Source of the DNA: an uncultured Sphingomonadaceae bacterium
GTDB taxonomy: Bacteria; Pseudomonadota; Alphaproteobacteria; Sphingomonadales; Sphingomonadaceae
DNA: 64,000 bases
Direction: 5' to 3'
Assembly (NCBI GenBank): GCA_947495985.1
Contig: CANMBD010000005.1
Span: forward strand, 124,001 to 188,000
Below are positions 25,309-34,471 of this stretch, in pieces. The notes below the pieces were generated by a model, which worked only from the letters and a program-made list of their open reading frames with translations, did not search any database and had not been told where the DNA came from. Both the position numbers and the translations under genes were made by a program. Within the stretch, counting starts at the first letter, position 1, and every line of letters starts with the position of its first letter.

Positions 25309-26859
25309 CTATAGACCGAGCGATCCCGGATTCATAAGCCCCTTTGGATCAACGGTTTTTTTCAAATCCTGCAGCAAGCCATTGGCGGCCGGGTCAAGGC
25401 TGTCGCGGTAGCGATAGGTTCTCCCGATCTGCAAATGCGCCGCGCCCTGATCATGGAAAAGGTCGACCAGCGCCTGTTTCAGTTTCTGGGTTAACTCCCA
25501 TGCTTCGTTGTTGCTTTCCAATGTCGGCAGCTTTGCGAAATGTGAAGATTCTATGGTTGCCTCATGGACAGGGTTTGAAGCATCTGGCCAGTAGAGGCAG
25601 GGCTCGATAATCGCGCCTGAACCGCTGACGGCCGATACCAGTATACCGGTGAAGATGCCGTGCCGGTCCATCTCTTCGCGATGATCTTCGAACAACCTCA
25701 GGATTGCATCGTAACAGGCAACCGCCCGGCTATGAGGCAACAGCCCATGTACCGGCGCCCAGCGTTCGCCTTGCGGGCCGAGCATGCTGTTGAGCGGCCC
25801 GAACGGATTGGCGCGGATTATCTTGGGAATGGTATTCTCGGTCTCGGTAGCGCCATTATCCAAAGCAATTTTTCGTGCGCGTTCCAGATCATCGTCGGCC
25901 GCCGCCTGTATGCGCGCTTCGGTCAGCACATGGAGCGAGAATTTCGCCTCGTCCATAAAGTCGCGGCCTGCGGCGACAACTTTTGCGCCTTCCTTGATCG
26001 CGCCCCAGACACTGCCCTGCTTCTTCATCATCTGACCCAATGCCTTTGCGTCGCTGCCAAGGCTGTCGCGTTGCATGCGAATGGCGTTCAGACTGGGGTC
26101 AAAGCCGAAACATTCGGTCGAAACACCGGAACGTTCAATGGCGCTCATTGCCGAGAGAATGTCCTCGTGCTTTTCGAAGGTGAAGCTGGCATAGCCATGA
26201 GCCTCAGCTTCAGGGATCAACCGCAGCGTAATCGTTGCTTTCATGCCAAGTGCGCCGGTGTCGGCCAGGAAAAGCCCGGTCAGGTCGGGACCATAAGGCC
26301 GAGTGAAATCCGCACCGGTTTTCAGGATCGTGCCGTCGGCCAGCACCACTTCCATAGCGATGCAGCTTTGTGCCGCGGTGCCATAGCGACCGGAACCCCA
26401 GAACAGGCAGTTCTGGCTCATCCCGCCACCAATCGATGCCTTCAGCCCGGAAAGGGTTCCCCAGAACGGCGTGCGTAAGCCTTTCGGCGCAAGCGTTTCA
26501 TATAATTTTGCCCAGGTGCAGCCCGCCTCGACCGTGACCGTCATATCGGTCTCGTTGATCTCCAGAACCCTGTCCATTGCGGCGAGGTCGAACAATACAG
26601 ACCCGGCTTTGGTCATCGTGTAACCGCCGGTGTAGCTCATCCCGCCGCCACGCGGGACGACCGGGATATTCTGAGCCGTGGTGGCAGCAATTGCTGCCGA
26701 CAGTTCATTCTTGTCTTTTGGTCGGACCACCGCAAGCAGATCCGCACCGCGTTGATAGACATCATGAGCATAGAAGTTGAGCGTTTCCGAGTCGGTGAGG
26801 ACTTCGGCGCCTGTATCTGAGATAAATTCTATGGCTGTGGGATTGGCTTTCGTGGCCAT
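25309..26859 (-). CDS. FAD-linked oxidase of the vanillyl-alcohol oxidase type
   Basis: 516 residues with the PCMH-type FAD-binding domain: IPVVPRGGGMSYTGGYTMTK near residue 80 and GGGMSQNCLFWGSGRYG near residue 160, then a C-terminal cap and the family-typical ending DPKGLMNPGSLGL. Relatives include glycolate oxidase, 4-cresol dehydrogenase and vanillyl-alcohol oxidase, which oxidise hydroxy acids or para-substituted phenols. I see no His or Cys covalent-flavin link with certainty. There is no signal peptide. It lies between the nitrilase-like and MFS genes with overlapping ends, so it belongs to this operon and may carry out an early oxidation step. Confidence 0.88.
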   Translation of the reverse strand: MATKANPTAIEFISDTGAEVLTDSETLNFYAHDVYQRGADLLAVVRPKDKNELSAAIAATTAQNIPVVPRGGGMSYTGGYTMTKAGSVLFDLAAMDRVLEINETDMTVTVEAGCTWAKLYETLAPKGLRTPFWGTLSGLKASIGGGMSQNCLFWGSGRYGTAAQSCIAMEVVLADGTILKTGADFTRPYGPDLTGLFLADTGALGMKATITLRLIPEAEAHGYASFTFEKHEDILSAMSAIERSGVSTECFGFDPSLNAIRMQRDSLGSDAKALGQMMKKQGSVWGAIKEGAKVVAAGRDFMDEAKFSLHVLTEARIQAAADDDLERARKIALDNGATETENTIPKIIRANPFGPLNSMLGPQGERWAPVHGLLPHSRAVACYDAILRLFEDHREEMDRHGIFTGILVSAVSGSGAIIEPCLYWPDASNPVHEATIESSHFAKLPTLESNNEAWELTQKLKQALVDLFHDQGAAHLQIGRTYRYRDSLDPAANGLLQDLKKTVDPKGLMNPGSLGL

Positions 26860-28166
26860 CAGCTTGGCTCCGTGGCTAGTTTTTCTGTGGGGGAAGGATC
26901 AGTTTCTGGGAAGCTCTCCGGATAGCGGCCGAGGAACAGCAGTAGTCCGCCGCCAATTACGAAGGCAAAAATCGCAACGCTCAAGATCGGATCATAGCTG
27001 CCCATATTGTCGCGTACGCTGGCATAGATGATCGGTGACAGGGCCGAGAAAAAACCGAAGGGCATATAAAGCATGCCATAGATTTTACCATAATTGGCCA
27101 TGCCGAAATAGCGCCCGGTGAGATAGGCGATCAGATCGCTTTCTGCGCCTGCTGCGAAGCCCAGGAGGAAGCCGGCAATAGCGGCCATCGTAAAGGAAAT
27201 GCTGTCGCCGAGCAGGACATAGCATGAGATGGCTGGCAAGCAGAGCAAAGGAAAGGCAACAAAGCCCTGCCAGAACCGATCGAGCAGGGCGCCGGTAATG
27301 ATCCGGCCTGACAATATGCCGATGCCCAAAACCCCCATCACGGATGCTGCGGTTTGGGCGTCCAGCCCGCGGTCGCCAAGCATTGTTGGCAGATTGATGA
27401 ACGCGCCGCCAAAGGCCGTGGCGATCACCGCGATCGACAACCAGATCAGCCAGAAACGATAGTCTTTCAATGCCACACGCAATGTGACGCCGGTCAGGTT
27501 GCCGCTATCGCTCAAAATTGCCTTGGGACGTTCTTCCGGCCGCGGTTCGCGGAACAGGAAGTAGCCGAGCGGTAAAGCGACAAACAGGGGTAAGGCAGCG
27601 ACAATGGCAAACATCGACCGCCAGCCATAGTTTTCGATGCCCCAAACGGCGAGTTTAGGAACGGTGATAGCAGCAAGACTGGTGCCAAGCAGCAATATAC
27701 CGAGCGCCAGTCCGCGATTTTTGTAGAACCACAGATTGATTGCGCGGCTCCAGCTGACCGGCGTCGACCCAATGCCGATCAGGCCAACCAGGACCCAAAG
27801 GGCATAATAAATGTAGAGCGTCGATGTGACCTGTGCCGTCGGGGTTAATGAAATAGCTGCGAAAGACAGGCCAAAGGCGAGCAGCGAATAGAGCGCGACT
27901 TTCCGCACACCATATTTATCCGCGAGCGACCCAAAAAACGGCGCAAGCAAAGACGCGATAATGCCGAAAATTGTTATCGGGAATAATATCTGGGTCCTGG
28001 TCCAACCAAATTCTTCAATCAGCGGTTCAACCGTGAAGCCGATGACGTTGAAGGGTATTGGCGATGCCCCACAGGCGACACCGAGGACGCCGACAAGCAA
28101 GACCTTCCAGCCCATGGCGAATTCGCTCCGCTCGGGTTCGGTCACTGATGGTTCTGATATATTCAT
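26859..28166 (-). CDS. MFS transporter, monocarboxylate/OFA-like
   Basis: 435 residues with 12 expected membrane helices. SLADKYGVRKVALYS after the second helix is the standard MFS loop motif, and the layout VGVLGVACGASPIPFNVIGF resembles oxalate/formate antiporter and monocarboxylate carriers. It probably moves an anionic intermediate across the inner membrane, working with the TonB receptor gene upstream. It heads the reverse-strand run down to 22536 and has operator site 3 about 41 bases before its start. Confidence 0.88.
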   Translation of the reverse strand: MNISEPSVTEPERSEFAMGWKVLLVGVLGVACGASPIPFNVIGFTVEPLIEEFGWTRTQILFPITIFGIIASLLAPFFGSLADKYGVRKVALYSLLAFGLSFAAISLTPTAQVTSTLYIYYALWVLVGLIGIGSTPVSWSRAINLWFYKNRGLALGILLLGTSLAAITVPKLAVWGIENYGWRSMFAIVAALPLFVALPLGYFLFREPRPEERPKAILSDSGNLTGVTLRVALKDYRFWLIWLSIAVIATAFGGAFINLPTMLGDRGLDAQTAASVMGVLGIGILSGRIITGALLDRFWQGFVAFPLLCLPAISCYVLLGDSISFTMAAIAGFLLGFAAGAESDLIAYLTGRYFGMANYGKIYGMLYMPFGFFSALSPIIYASVRDNMGSYDPILSVAIFAFVIGGGLLLFLGRYPESFPETDPSPTEKLATEPS

Positions 28167-28206
28167 TGTGCGCTTGTGCCTCTCCGATGGATGACAGGCA
28201 AGATAT

Positions 28207-28224
28207 GATTAGTCCGGACATATG
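28207..28224. promoter_or_regulatory. Regulon operator, site 3 (weaker match)
   Basis: GATTAGTCCGGACATATG keeps the full GTCCGGAC core and matches 14 of 18 positions. It lies 41 bases before the MFS gene start, the same distance range as the stronger sites. Confidence 0.6.
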
Positions 28225-28276
28225 CGTCGACACGATCAGTGTGCCTAGCGTCCGGCCTGTCGCCTGAAATCAAATG

Positions 28277-28314
28277 TTCCGCTGGCGCCGGGCATGTGCC
28301 TGGAGCCAGCGGAA
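28277..28314 (-). terminator. Hairpin terminator of the TonB receptor gene
   Basis: TTCCGCTGGC and GCCAGCGGAA are perfect arms around a GC-rich loop, about 30 bases after the receptor stop on the reverse strand. No strong T-run follows, so termination may be partial, letting some transcription reach the MFS gene. Confidence 0.55.
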
Positions 28315-28345
28315 AGCGATATTTTCGGCCTTGCTTCCTTTGTCG

Positions 28346-30883
28346 TTAAAAATCAAAACGTCCTTTGATCAAGAAGGTCCGTGGCGGGTTCAAATAGCTG
28401 AAATTGGCCAATGTGGATTCCACTGATTCCTCATCGAAGCAGTTTTTACATTCTGCTGTGATCGACCAGCCAGACTCGCTCTTTAGCGCCAGTCCGGCAT
28501 TGACGATCCACCGGTCTTCCGAAAAGCTGCCAGTTATGACTTCGCCATTGCCGAGCGTGTTTGAAGGGAAAACCGTTCCGGACGGGCCCGTTATCGGCTG
28601 ATCAAACAGCGTGACTTCGCTGGTACCGGTTTCGCTGTCGCTGCGCCAGTTGGCATTGATCGAAGGAACAAGCGACAAGCCATCGCCAAATTCCGCAGTA
28701 TAGCTTGCGCCAATTGCAATGGTGAAATCGGGAGTTCTGACAGGTTCAGCTATGCTGCCGTCCGGCGCAACAATGCCGACACCACAAGATGCAGCCGTAT
28801 CCGCTCCGGCAGCGTTGGGGATCAATCCACCAGCGAGCTGGGCCTGACAGGCTGCTTGCTGGGCATTGACGGATTGCACGCCAAAGGCATCGAGCGCCGC
28901 TGCATTGCGATCAATGCGGTAATTATCGTCCTGATAGCCCAGAGATGCAAAGATATTTAGCCCATCATAAAGTGCCGTATTCAGCTCAACTTCAAGCCCG
29001 CGATTCCGGTAGTCGGCAAAATTCCGGGTGATGAAGGCCAGGGATCCATCAGGACGGATAAAGGCGGAAGGGGTTTGCAAGCCATCAATATCAAGCTGGA
29101 AGGCGGTAACATTCAACCGGACACGGCGATCGAAAAATTCCGATTTGAAGCCGGCTTCATAGCTCCATGCCTTTTCAGGACCGAAGGGCAGAAGCTCCCC
29201 GGGCGATGTTCCACGCGCATTCCAGCCACCCGATTTGAAGCCGCGGGTAGCGGAGGCAAAAATCAGAATGTCATCCGACACATCATAGTTTATCGCAAAG
29301 CGCGGGGTCCAGATTTTGACATTTTGCTCCTGCGGAATGGCCGCTCCGTTATTCGCAACCAGATTGGCGCTGTCGATACAGGTGCTGGGAGCGAATTGAA
29401 ACGGGCCGAAACAGGTATTCTGTCCCAGGGCATTGGTTCCGACAATTGGCCGATTGTCGCGCACAGCAAAAGTCTTTTCCTCATCCGTATAGCGGATACC
29501 GGCGGTCAGTTTCAGCGCGTCGGTGATATTGACATCGGCTTGCAGATAACCGGCCCAGGCCGTGGTTTCATTGCGAATCTCCCTGTCCGCGAGAACCAGC
29601 GGGAAACCAGCCGGAAGCGGCGGAAAGGCAAGGGAGAATATGTCCCCAAAGTCGGTCCGGTTATTTTCCTCGAAATAATAAACGCCGCCGACAAAATCGA
29701 TCAGGCCATCGCCCAGCGAGCCGGTAATCTTGATTTCCTGTGTGAACTGGTCATGTTCGCCCTGATTGGCGATGGTAAAGCCGCCGCTGGTGAAACCGAT
29801 GACCGGCGGAATTGGCGTTGAAGTGCTTGGCAAGCCGCGACCATCGGCAAAGTCGAGCCCGAAATCCTGGCTTAAATCAATGAAGCCGGTAATCAGATTG
29901 ACGGTGACATCGCCCAAACCAATTTCGAGATTGGAAGAGACAAAATCCATCTCGGCTTCGTTGCCCAGCCCGAAATCGCTCTTAGGACCCGTCAAAATAC
30001 CGTTGAAATTGCTATCCTTGGTCAGGCCCGTGGTGACAAATCGTCCAGAACAGTTGGTCGGATCTGCTGGATCACAATCAAAGTTCAGGATGTTCCCGGC
30101 ATCGGCATAGGTATGCATGTAAGAACCGGTCCAGCGAACCGTATCAGACAATTCTCCGCGGAACCCCAAGCGGACACCCCAGCCATCGCTTTCATTGGTG
30201 CGCTCTCCGGTAGTCGTGTTCTGGGCATAGCCCTCGTCGTCCTGAAAATAGCCGGAGACTTTGACGGCGAAGCTGTCTGCCAAAGGCACATCCACCGATG
30301 CGCGTACAAGATAGCGTTCATAGCTGCCGTATCCCGCTTCCACATAGCCAGCAAATTCATCGCCGGGTTCTTTCAGGATCACATTGATCGCGCCGCCGGT
30401 TGTATTCCGGCCAAATAATGTGCCCTGGGGACCGCGAAGTACCTCCAGGCGTTCGACATCGAAAAAGGACAGGTTATTGGCATTTTGCCGCGACATGTAG
30501 ATATCGTCGACATAGGTGCCAATGGGTGGGTCAAATGTGGCAATGGATTCCGTATTGCCGATCCCGCGCAGGAAATAGGAGTTGGCGGTACCCAGACCGG
30601 TATTGTTTAGTCCAACGAGATTGGGGACAAATTGTGCCACCTCCAAAGCATTGGATACGCCGCGGGTTTCGAGTTCTTCGGCAGAAAAGGCGCTGATCGC
30701 GATTGGGATATCCTGAACGCTTTCTTCTCTGCGCTGTGCGGTCACCACAATGATGTTCAGTCCACCTTCTTCGGATGCTTCCTGCTCCGCTGAGGACTGT
30801 GCATAGGCCGGTGCACTTGCGAGCGAAGCCAATGCCAGGCCGAAAATGCTTGAATTTCTAAATGTTGCTTTGCGCGATATCAT
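28346..30883 (-). CDS. TonB-dependent outer-membrane receptor
   Basis: 845 residues: signal peptide (SSIFGLALASLASAPAYAQ), plug starting NIIVVTAQRREESVQDIPIA with VERLEVLRGPQGTLFGRNTT, and a barrel ending TFLIKGRFDF with a terminal Phe. All features of a working receptor are present. The C-terminal part has cysteine pairs (ECKNCFDEE) common in sphingomonad receptors. It stands alone between a LysR gene and an MFS operon, with operator site 4 about 49 bases before its ATG. Receptor and transporter together suggest uptake of the regulon's substrate through both membranes. Confidence 0.94.
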   Translation of the reverse strand: MISRKATFRNSSIFGLALASLASAPAYAQSSAEQEASEEGGLNIIVVTAQRREESVQDIPIAISAFSAEELETRGVSNALEVAQFVPNLVGLNNTGLGTANSYFLRGIGNTESIATFDPPIGTYVDDIYMSRQNANNLSFFDVERLEVLRGPQGTLFGRNTTGGAINVILKEPGDEFAGYVEAGYGSYERYLVRASVDVPLADSFAVKVSGYFQDDEGYAQNTTTGERTNESDGWGVRLGFRGELSDTVRWTGSYMHTYADAGNILNFDCDPADPTNCSGRFVTTGLTKDSNFNGILTGPKSDFGLGNEAEMDFVSSNLEIGLGDVTVNLITGFIDLSQDFGLDFADGRGLPSTSTPIPPVIGFTSGGFTIANQGEHDQFTQEIKITGSLGDGLIDFVGGVYYFEENNRTDFGDIFSLAFPPLPAGFPLVLADREIRNETTAWAGYLQADVNITDALKLTAGIRYTDEEKTFAVRDNRPIVGTNALGQNTCFGPFQFAPSTCIDSANLVANNGAAIPQEQNVKIWTPRFAINYDVSDDILIFASATRGFKSGGWNARGTSPGELLPFGPEKAWSYEAGFKSEFFDRRVRLNVTAFQLDIDGLQTPSAFIRPDGSLAFITRNFADYRNRGLEVELNTALYDGLNIFASLGYQDDNYRIDRNAAALDAFGVQSVNAQQAACQAQLAGGLIPNAAGADTAASCGVGIVAPDGSIAEPVRTPDFTIAIGASYTAEFGDGLSLVPSINANWRSDSETGTSEVTLFDQPITGPSGTVFPSNTLGNGEVITGSFSEDRWIVNAGLALKSESGWSITAECKNCFDEESVESTLANFSYLNPPRTFLIKGRFDF

Positions 30884-30932
30884 TGTTTGTCTCCCTGGTT
30901 CCCGACATTTCTAGAATGCTTGATTTGCATCC

Positions 30933-30950
30933 AAGTTGTCCAGACAAATT
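30933..30950. promoter_or_regulatory. Regulon operator, site 4
   Basis: AAGTTGTCCAGACAAATT matches 16 of 18 positions; both TTGTC and GACAA half-sites are intact and only the centre differs. It lies 49 bases before the TonB receptor start in an intergenic gap of 153 bases. Confidence 0.78.
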
Positions 30951-31036
30951 TTAGGAGTCTTGGCTAGTCTTCTTGATAGGGTCAGCGCTAACAACCAACA
31001 GTGCGTTATCTACAACCAATTGGACTTTCAGTAGTT

Positions 31037-32026
31037 TTATGACTTTTCCGCCACAGTCATGCCGCGCAACTGATTGATGCCGACCACAGATCGGCAGGCG
31101 GCGATCAACTCGTTTTTCAGGCTCTGAGCTGCTGGTTGTAGCAAGGAATTACGGCGAATCGCAAAATAGGCGGTACGGGCCACCGGAAACTCTGTTCCCT
31201 CAACGATACGATATTGAGCGCGTTCCTCTTCCGTTGCGAACAGTTCCTTGGCGAGCAGCATGACCGCGTCGCTTTGCAACAGGGTTGATTTAGCGAGGAT
31301 GACCGAATCCATATCGACATATTTGGCCGGTGGGGAAAGGCCGGCGGCGAGAAACACGTTGCAGATACGCTGCCATTGCATCTGCAGCTGCATGGATACC
31401 AGCCATGTCTGTGAGGACAGATCCTCCAGTGTAATGTCGGTTTTTGATGCGAGCGGATGATCGCGCCGCATCATGATAACATCACGATCCTCAAACATTT
31501 CGGTCGTGTCGATGGCATTGTCGATTTCCAGATCGGAGGGCGGGGCGCTGGCGACAAATTCTACCTCGCCGCGCAGCAACTTCTCATGGAGTGTTTTGGT
31601 GTCGCCTGAGGTGATACTCAGCGTGACACCTGGTTGCTTTTCGCTGAAACGATTGATCACCATCGGGGCAATACGGGTGAGGAAGGACCAACCGAGGCCG
31701 ATCCGGACATAGCCTTTGTCGGCGCCGCGTAACGCGCTAATCTCCGCGGCGGCGAGTCGGCTCTCGGCGGTAATGACTTTCGCGCGGCGGGCAAGGGCGT
31801 GGCCGAACTGCGTCGGTTCTGCACCAAACGCGCCCCGTTCGAACAGCCGCACACTGAGTGTCTCTTCCAGCTTTGCGACGCTTTTGGACACGGCCTGCTG
31901 GCTGACATCATTATTGCTGGCCGCGCGGGAAAAGCTGCCGGTGTCATAGACAGATAGGAAATGCTGCAATTTCTGCGGATCCATCGATGGTTTGATGAAG
32001 CGTTGGCGCAGATCAGGCTGACTCAT
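31037..32026 (-). CDS. LysR-type transcriptional regulator
   Basis: 329 residues. The N-terminal winged helix-turn-helix is clear (LQHFLSVYDTGSFSRAASNN, then VSQQAVSKSVAKLEETLSVR, FERG). The C-terminal substrate-binding domain follows (GYVRIGLGWSFLTRIAPMVI). The start at 32026 has AAAGGA upstream; a later ATG before DPQKLQHFL lacks one. LysR proteins bind T-N11-A sites, unlike the shared palindrome here, so it probably controls a subset of genes or is a coactivator. It is the only LysR gene in the window. The ligand is unknown. Confidence 0.92.
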   Translation of the reverse strand: MSQPDLRQRFIKPSMDPQKLQHFLSVYDTGSFSRAASNNDVSQQAVSKSVAKLEETLSVRLFERGAFGAEPTQFGHALARRAKVITAESRLAAAEISALRGADKGYVRIGLGWSFLTRIAPMVINRFSEKQPGVTLSITSGDTKTLHEKLLRGEVEFVASAPPSDLEIDNAIDTTEMFEDRDVIMMRRDHPLASKTDITLEDLSSQTWLVSMQLQMQWQRICNVFLAAGLSPPAKYVDMDSVILAKSTLLQSDAVMLLAKELFATEEERAQYRIVEGTEFPVARTAYFAIRRNSLLQPAAQSLKNELIAACRSVVGINQLRGMTVAEKS

Positions 32027-32150
32027 AAGGGGTCCTTTACAACATCATTACAATCAAAAGGTGTGCTAAAATCAAAATCGGTTGTTAGCTGGCGTCTATC
32101 ATGTCGCTTATCGAAAGCCAAAATTTTCGATAGCAGCAAAGGAAGTGGTT

Positions 32151-32615
32151 TTGACAGTTCAGGCCAAAGCGATTTTGACCGACATCATGCCCGGTATGAT
32201 GAAGCATGAAGGCATCTGGACCGGGGTCTATCGCCATGTCGACACGGACAATCAGCTGGTTGATCAGCACATGGCCCGCGTCGAATGCATATTTCCTAAT
32301 GACGGTCCCTATGCCTACATCCAGAAGAATCTCTTTCAGTGGGATGATGGCCGGGAATATCGCTCGACCCTGAACGGTGTGCTGCGCGACGGCAAGCTTT
32401 GGTGGGACAACGAGAATTTCGATGGCTGCGGCTGGGAAACGGATTTTGACCTGATCCTGCTAAACCTCAATCGCAAGGATGATCCGGGGGCGAATTTTTA
32501 TGAGATTATCTGCCTCGGCGATGATAGCAATCACCGGGCGCGGACGTGGCACTGGTTTAAGGATGGGCAATTGTTCAAGCGGACGCTGTGCGACGAGCAC
32601 CGGGTGGTGGACTAA
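32151..32615 (+). CDS. DUF3598-like protein (copy 2)
   Basis: 154 residues, unknown function; paralogue of the protein at 12575-13075 (shared MPGMMKHEGIWTGVYRH-like start, KLWWDNENFDG, RTWHWFKDGQ). The start is probably TTG 32151, which has AAAGGAAG six bases upstream; an ATG further upstream at 32082 would place an odd extension before the conserved part. It diverges from the LysR gene. It has no signal peptide or membrane segment. I infer a small ligand-binding barrel. Confidence 0.68.
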   Translation: MTVQAKAILTDIMPGMMKHEGIWTGVYRHVDTDNQLVDQHMARVECIFPNDGPYAYIQKNLFQWDDGREYRSTLNGVLRDGKLWWDNENFDGCGWETDFDLILLNLNRKDDPGANFYEIICLGDDSNHRARTWHWFKDGQLFKRTLCDEHRVVD

Positions 32616-32647
32616 CCAATCTGTTGGGGCTTGCGGATCGCCATTGC

Positions 32648-32665
32648 AATTTGTCCGGACATATA
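32648..32665. promoter_or_regulatory. Regulon operator, site 5
   Basis: AATTTGTCCGGACATATA matches 16 of 18 positions. It lies 41 bases before the start of the second six-helix membrane protein gene and just after the DUF3598-like gene. Confidence 0.8.
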
Positions 32666-32706
32666 TGATCATAGAGTGATCAGGTAACAAACGGGGGTCC
32701 GGCAAG

Positions 32707-33393
32707 ATGACAGAGTTATTCAATATTTCCTTTTATCAGCTGCTGGTCTTCATCCACATCATCCTGTTTGTCCTGTGGCTGGGCGCTGATGTTGGCGTGT
32801 TCATGCTCGGCCAGCATTTTCGCAAACGAGAGAAATATGACCTGCCGCAGCGGCTCGTCCTGCTGCAACTGCTCGTCAATCTCGACATGACGCCGCGCAC
32901 GGCTTGGGCCCTGATGGTACCGCTAACGATAACAATGGTTGATGCGGGCGGCTGGTGGGATGTGCCAGTCTGGGGCGTCGCACTATCCTGGGTGGTTGGA
33001 GCTGTCTGGCTCTGGCTGGTCTGGGACGCGCATATCCATGACCAGACAGAGCGCGCTGCACGGGACCGGATAATCGAGTTTGTACTGAAAATCGGTCTGA
33101 CCGCCTTTTACCTTGGCCTCGGCGTCCTTTCGTTGGCGCAAGGCGAGCCGCTTATGCCGGTGTGGCTGGCGACGAAGGCGCTGATGTTCGGCCTGATTTT
33201 CGCTGCAGCAATCATGATCGATGTTGCGTTCAAGCCAGTTGGCCCACAGCTTGGCAAACTGATTGCGGAAGGATCATCGGATGAAACCGAAATTCCGTTG
33301 CGCAAAACCATGGACACCACTCGCATCTGGGTCTGGATCGTTTACCTGTTGCTGCTCGCGACAGCGTTTCTCGGCAATATCAAACCGTTTTAG
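32707..33393 (+). CDS. Six-helix integral membrane protein of unknown function (copy 2)
   Basis: 228 residues, six predicted membrane helices. VFIHIILFVLWLGADVGVF in the first helix and AFLGNIKPF at the end match copy 1 at 21763-22455; the shared histidine in helix 1 is about residue 17. Helix 2 lacks the second His found in copy 1. A single gene with its own operator. The paired occurrence of this family under one operator type suggests a defined membrane role in the pathway, possibly electron transfer or transport, but no function is known. Confidence 0.78.
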   Translation: MTELFNISFYQLLVFIHIILFVLWLGADVGVFMLGQHFRKREKYDLPQRLVLLQLLVNLDMTPRTAWALMVPLTITMVDAGGWWDVPVWGVALSWVVGAVWLWLVWDAHIHDQTERAARDRIIEFVLKIGLTAFYLGLGVLSLAQGEPLMPVWLATKALMFGLIFAAAIMIDVAFKPVGPQLGKLIAEGSSDETEIPLRKTMDTTRIWVWIVYLLLLATAFLGNIKPF

Positions 33394-33396
33394 GGC

Positions 33397-33425
33397 AAAA
33401 AAAGAGGCCGACCATATTGGTCGAC
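33397..33425 (-). terminator. Terminator of the DUF1838 gene
   Basis: CGACCA and TGGTCG pair around a 3-base loop, followed on the reverse strand by TCTTTTTTTG. This fits a rho-independent terminator for the reverse gene, close to the end of the forward membrane-protein gene. Confidence 0.75.
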
Positions 33426-33453
33426 CCCCAGGGAGAAACTCTGTTGCAAAGCT

Positions 33454-34362
33454 TTACTTCTTGTCGGCTTCGGCCGCCCGTTCCGCATCGATCATCTTCT
33501 TGAACACGGTCCAAGTCGTTTCATTCTTGCGCGGATCATCGCCCGGAGGCGGTGCGGTATACTCGGGATAGTTGAGCGCAATCTCATCCTTGATCACGTC
33601 CGGTAGCTCATCATAGCTTTTCAGCTTCGCGCCCATGGCGTTAAAGACCATCTGTCCTTGCCGTCCGCGCATTTTCATCCATGGCATCCAGTCTGAAATC
33701 CGGACCCAGCTGATCGACGGATAGGCGGTTGGGTTTTTGGTGTCGAGAATCTCGTCAGCCAGCATCGTGAAGTCGAAAATCTCCATCGCGTGATATTTAT
33801 TGCCGACATAATCCTGATAATCGCCCGCCAACACATTGTGGTAAAAGAGCGGCACTTCGATCGGCATAAACATCCAGTTACCCTGTTGCCGGATATTGGG
33901 TAGCGAAAATGGCGTACCATCGGCGCGATAAGGGTAGTTGGGACGGCTGTTCACCGGATCATTGGCGATTTGCATAACCTTGACCGTCTCTCCCGTCCAG
34001 GGATTGTCCCATATGCGCAGTACCTCGTTGGTTTTGGGATCGAGATAGAACATAACTTCGCGGCTGACCTGCCGATAGCCGACTCCGCGCTTGGGGTCTT
34101 CGATCCGCACACATTGACGGATATTCATACCTTCGCCGTTATAAAGATGCCGATCAGGTTCGCCCTGTACGCGGGAATAGACTTTTCCCGACCAGTGATA
34201 AACAGCCGGTACGCCATCTGCGGTGCCGCACTGTGTTCGCTTCATGATTTCCAGGGCATCTTCAGGTTTTTCAGGGTCAAGCATCCGCGCTGCAGAAGGG
34301 CTGGTCAAAGCAAAAGATGCCACCATCGTCGCCAGAGCTGTTTGCCTAAAAAATCGATTCAT
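33454..34362 (-). CDS. DUF1838 family exported protein
   Basis: 302 residues of the DUF1838 family, function unknown. A signal peptide (MNRFFRQTALATMVASFAL to SAARM) indicates a periplasmic protein. The family-specific features VYHWSGKVYSRVQGE, GEGMNIRQCVRIE and WMFMPIEVPLFYHNVL are present. I chose the ATG at the signal peptide; an earlier one would add eight residues. It diverges from the CitE-like gene with operator site 6 between them. Exported DUF1838 proteins often occur near TonB receptors; the partner enzyme and substrate are not known. Confidence 0.82.
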   Translation of the reverse strand: MNRFFRQTALATMVASFALTSPSAARMLDPEKPEDALEIMKRTQCGTADGVPAVYHWSGKVYSRVQGEPDRHLYNGEGMNIRQCVRIEDPKRGVGYRQVSREVMFYLDPKTNEVLRIWDNPWTGETVKVMQIANDPVNSRPNYPYRADGTPFSLPNIRQQGNWMFMPIEVPLFYHNVLAGDYQDYVGNKYHAMEIFDFTMLADEILDTKNPTAYPSISWVRISDWMPWMKMRGRQGQMVFNAMGAKLKSYDELPDVIKDEIALNYPEYTAPPPGDDPRKNETTWTVFKKMIDAERAAEADKK

Positions 34363-34429
34363 TTCACGCTTCTCCCTAAAAATCATGTCGAGTGATCATG
34401 TAATTAATTTCACTTTCTGGTTGACTTTA

Positions 34430-34447
34430 GATTTGTCCGGACAAATT
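34430..34447. promoter_or_regulatory. Regulon operator, site 6
   Basis: GATTTGTCCGGACAAATT matches 17 of 18 positions. It lies in a divergent gap, 67 bases before the DUF1838 start and 24 before the CitE-like start, and probably controls both directions. Confidence 0.86.
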
Positions 34448-34471
34448 GTGAAGGGGTAATATTGATCGAAC

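Noticed and set aside
31037..32026. The LysR protein as the regulator of the palindrome regulon.
   Set aside because: LysR sites have T-N11-A symmetry; the long GC-centred perfect palindrome suits a GntR-type dimer better.
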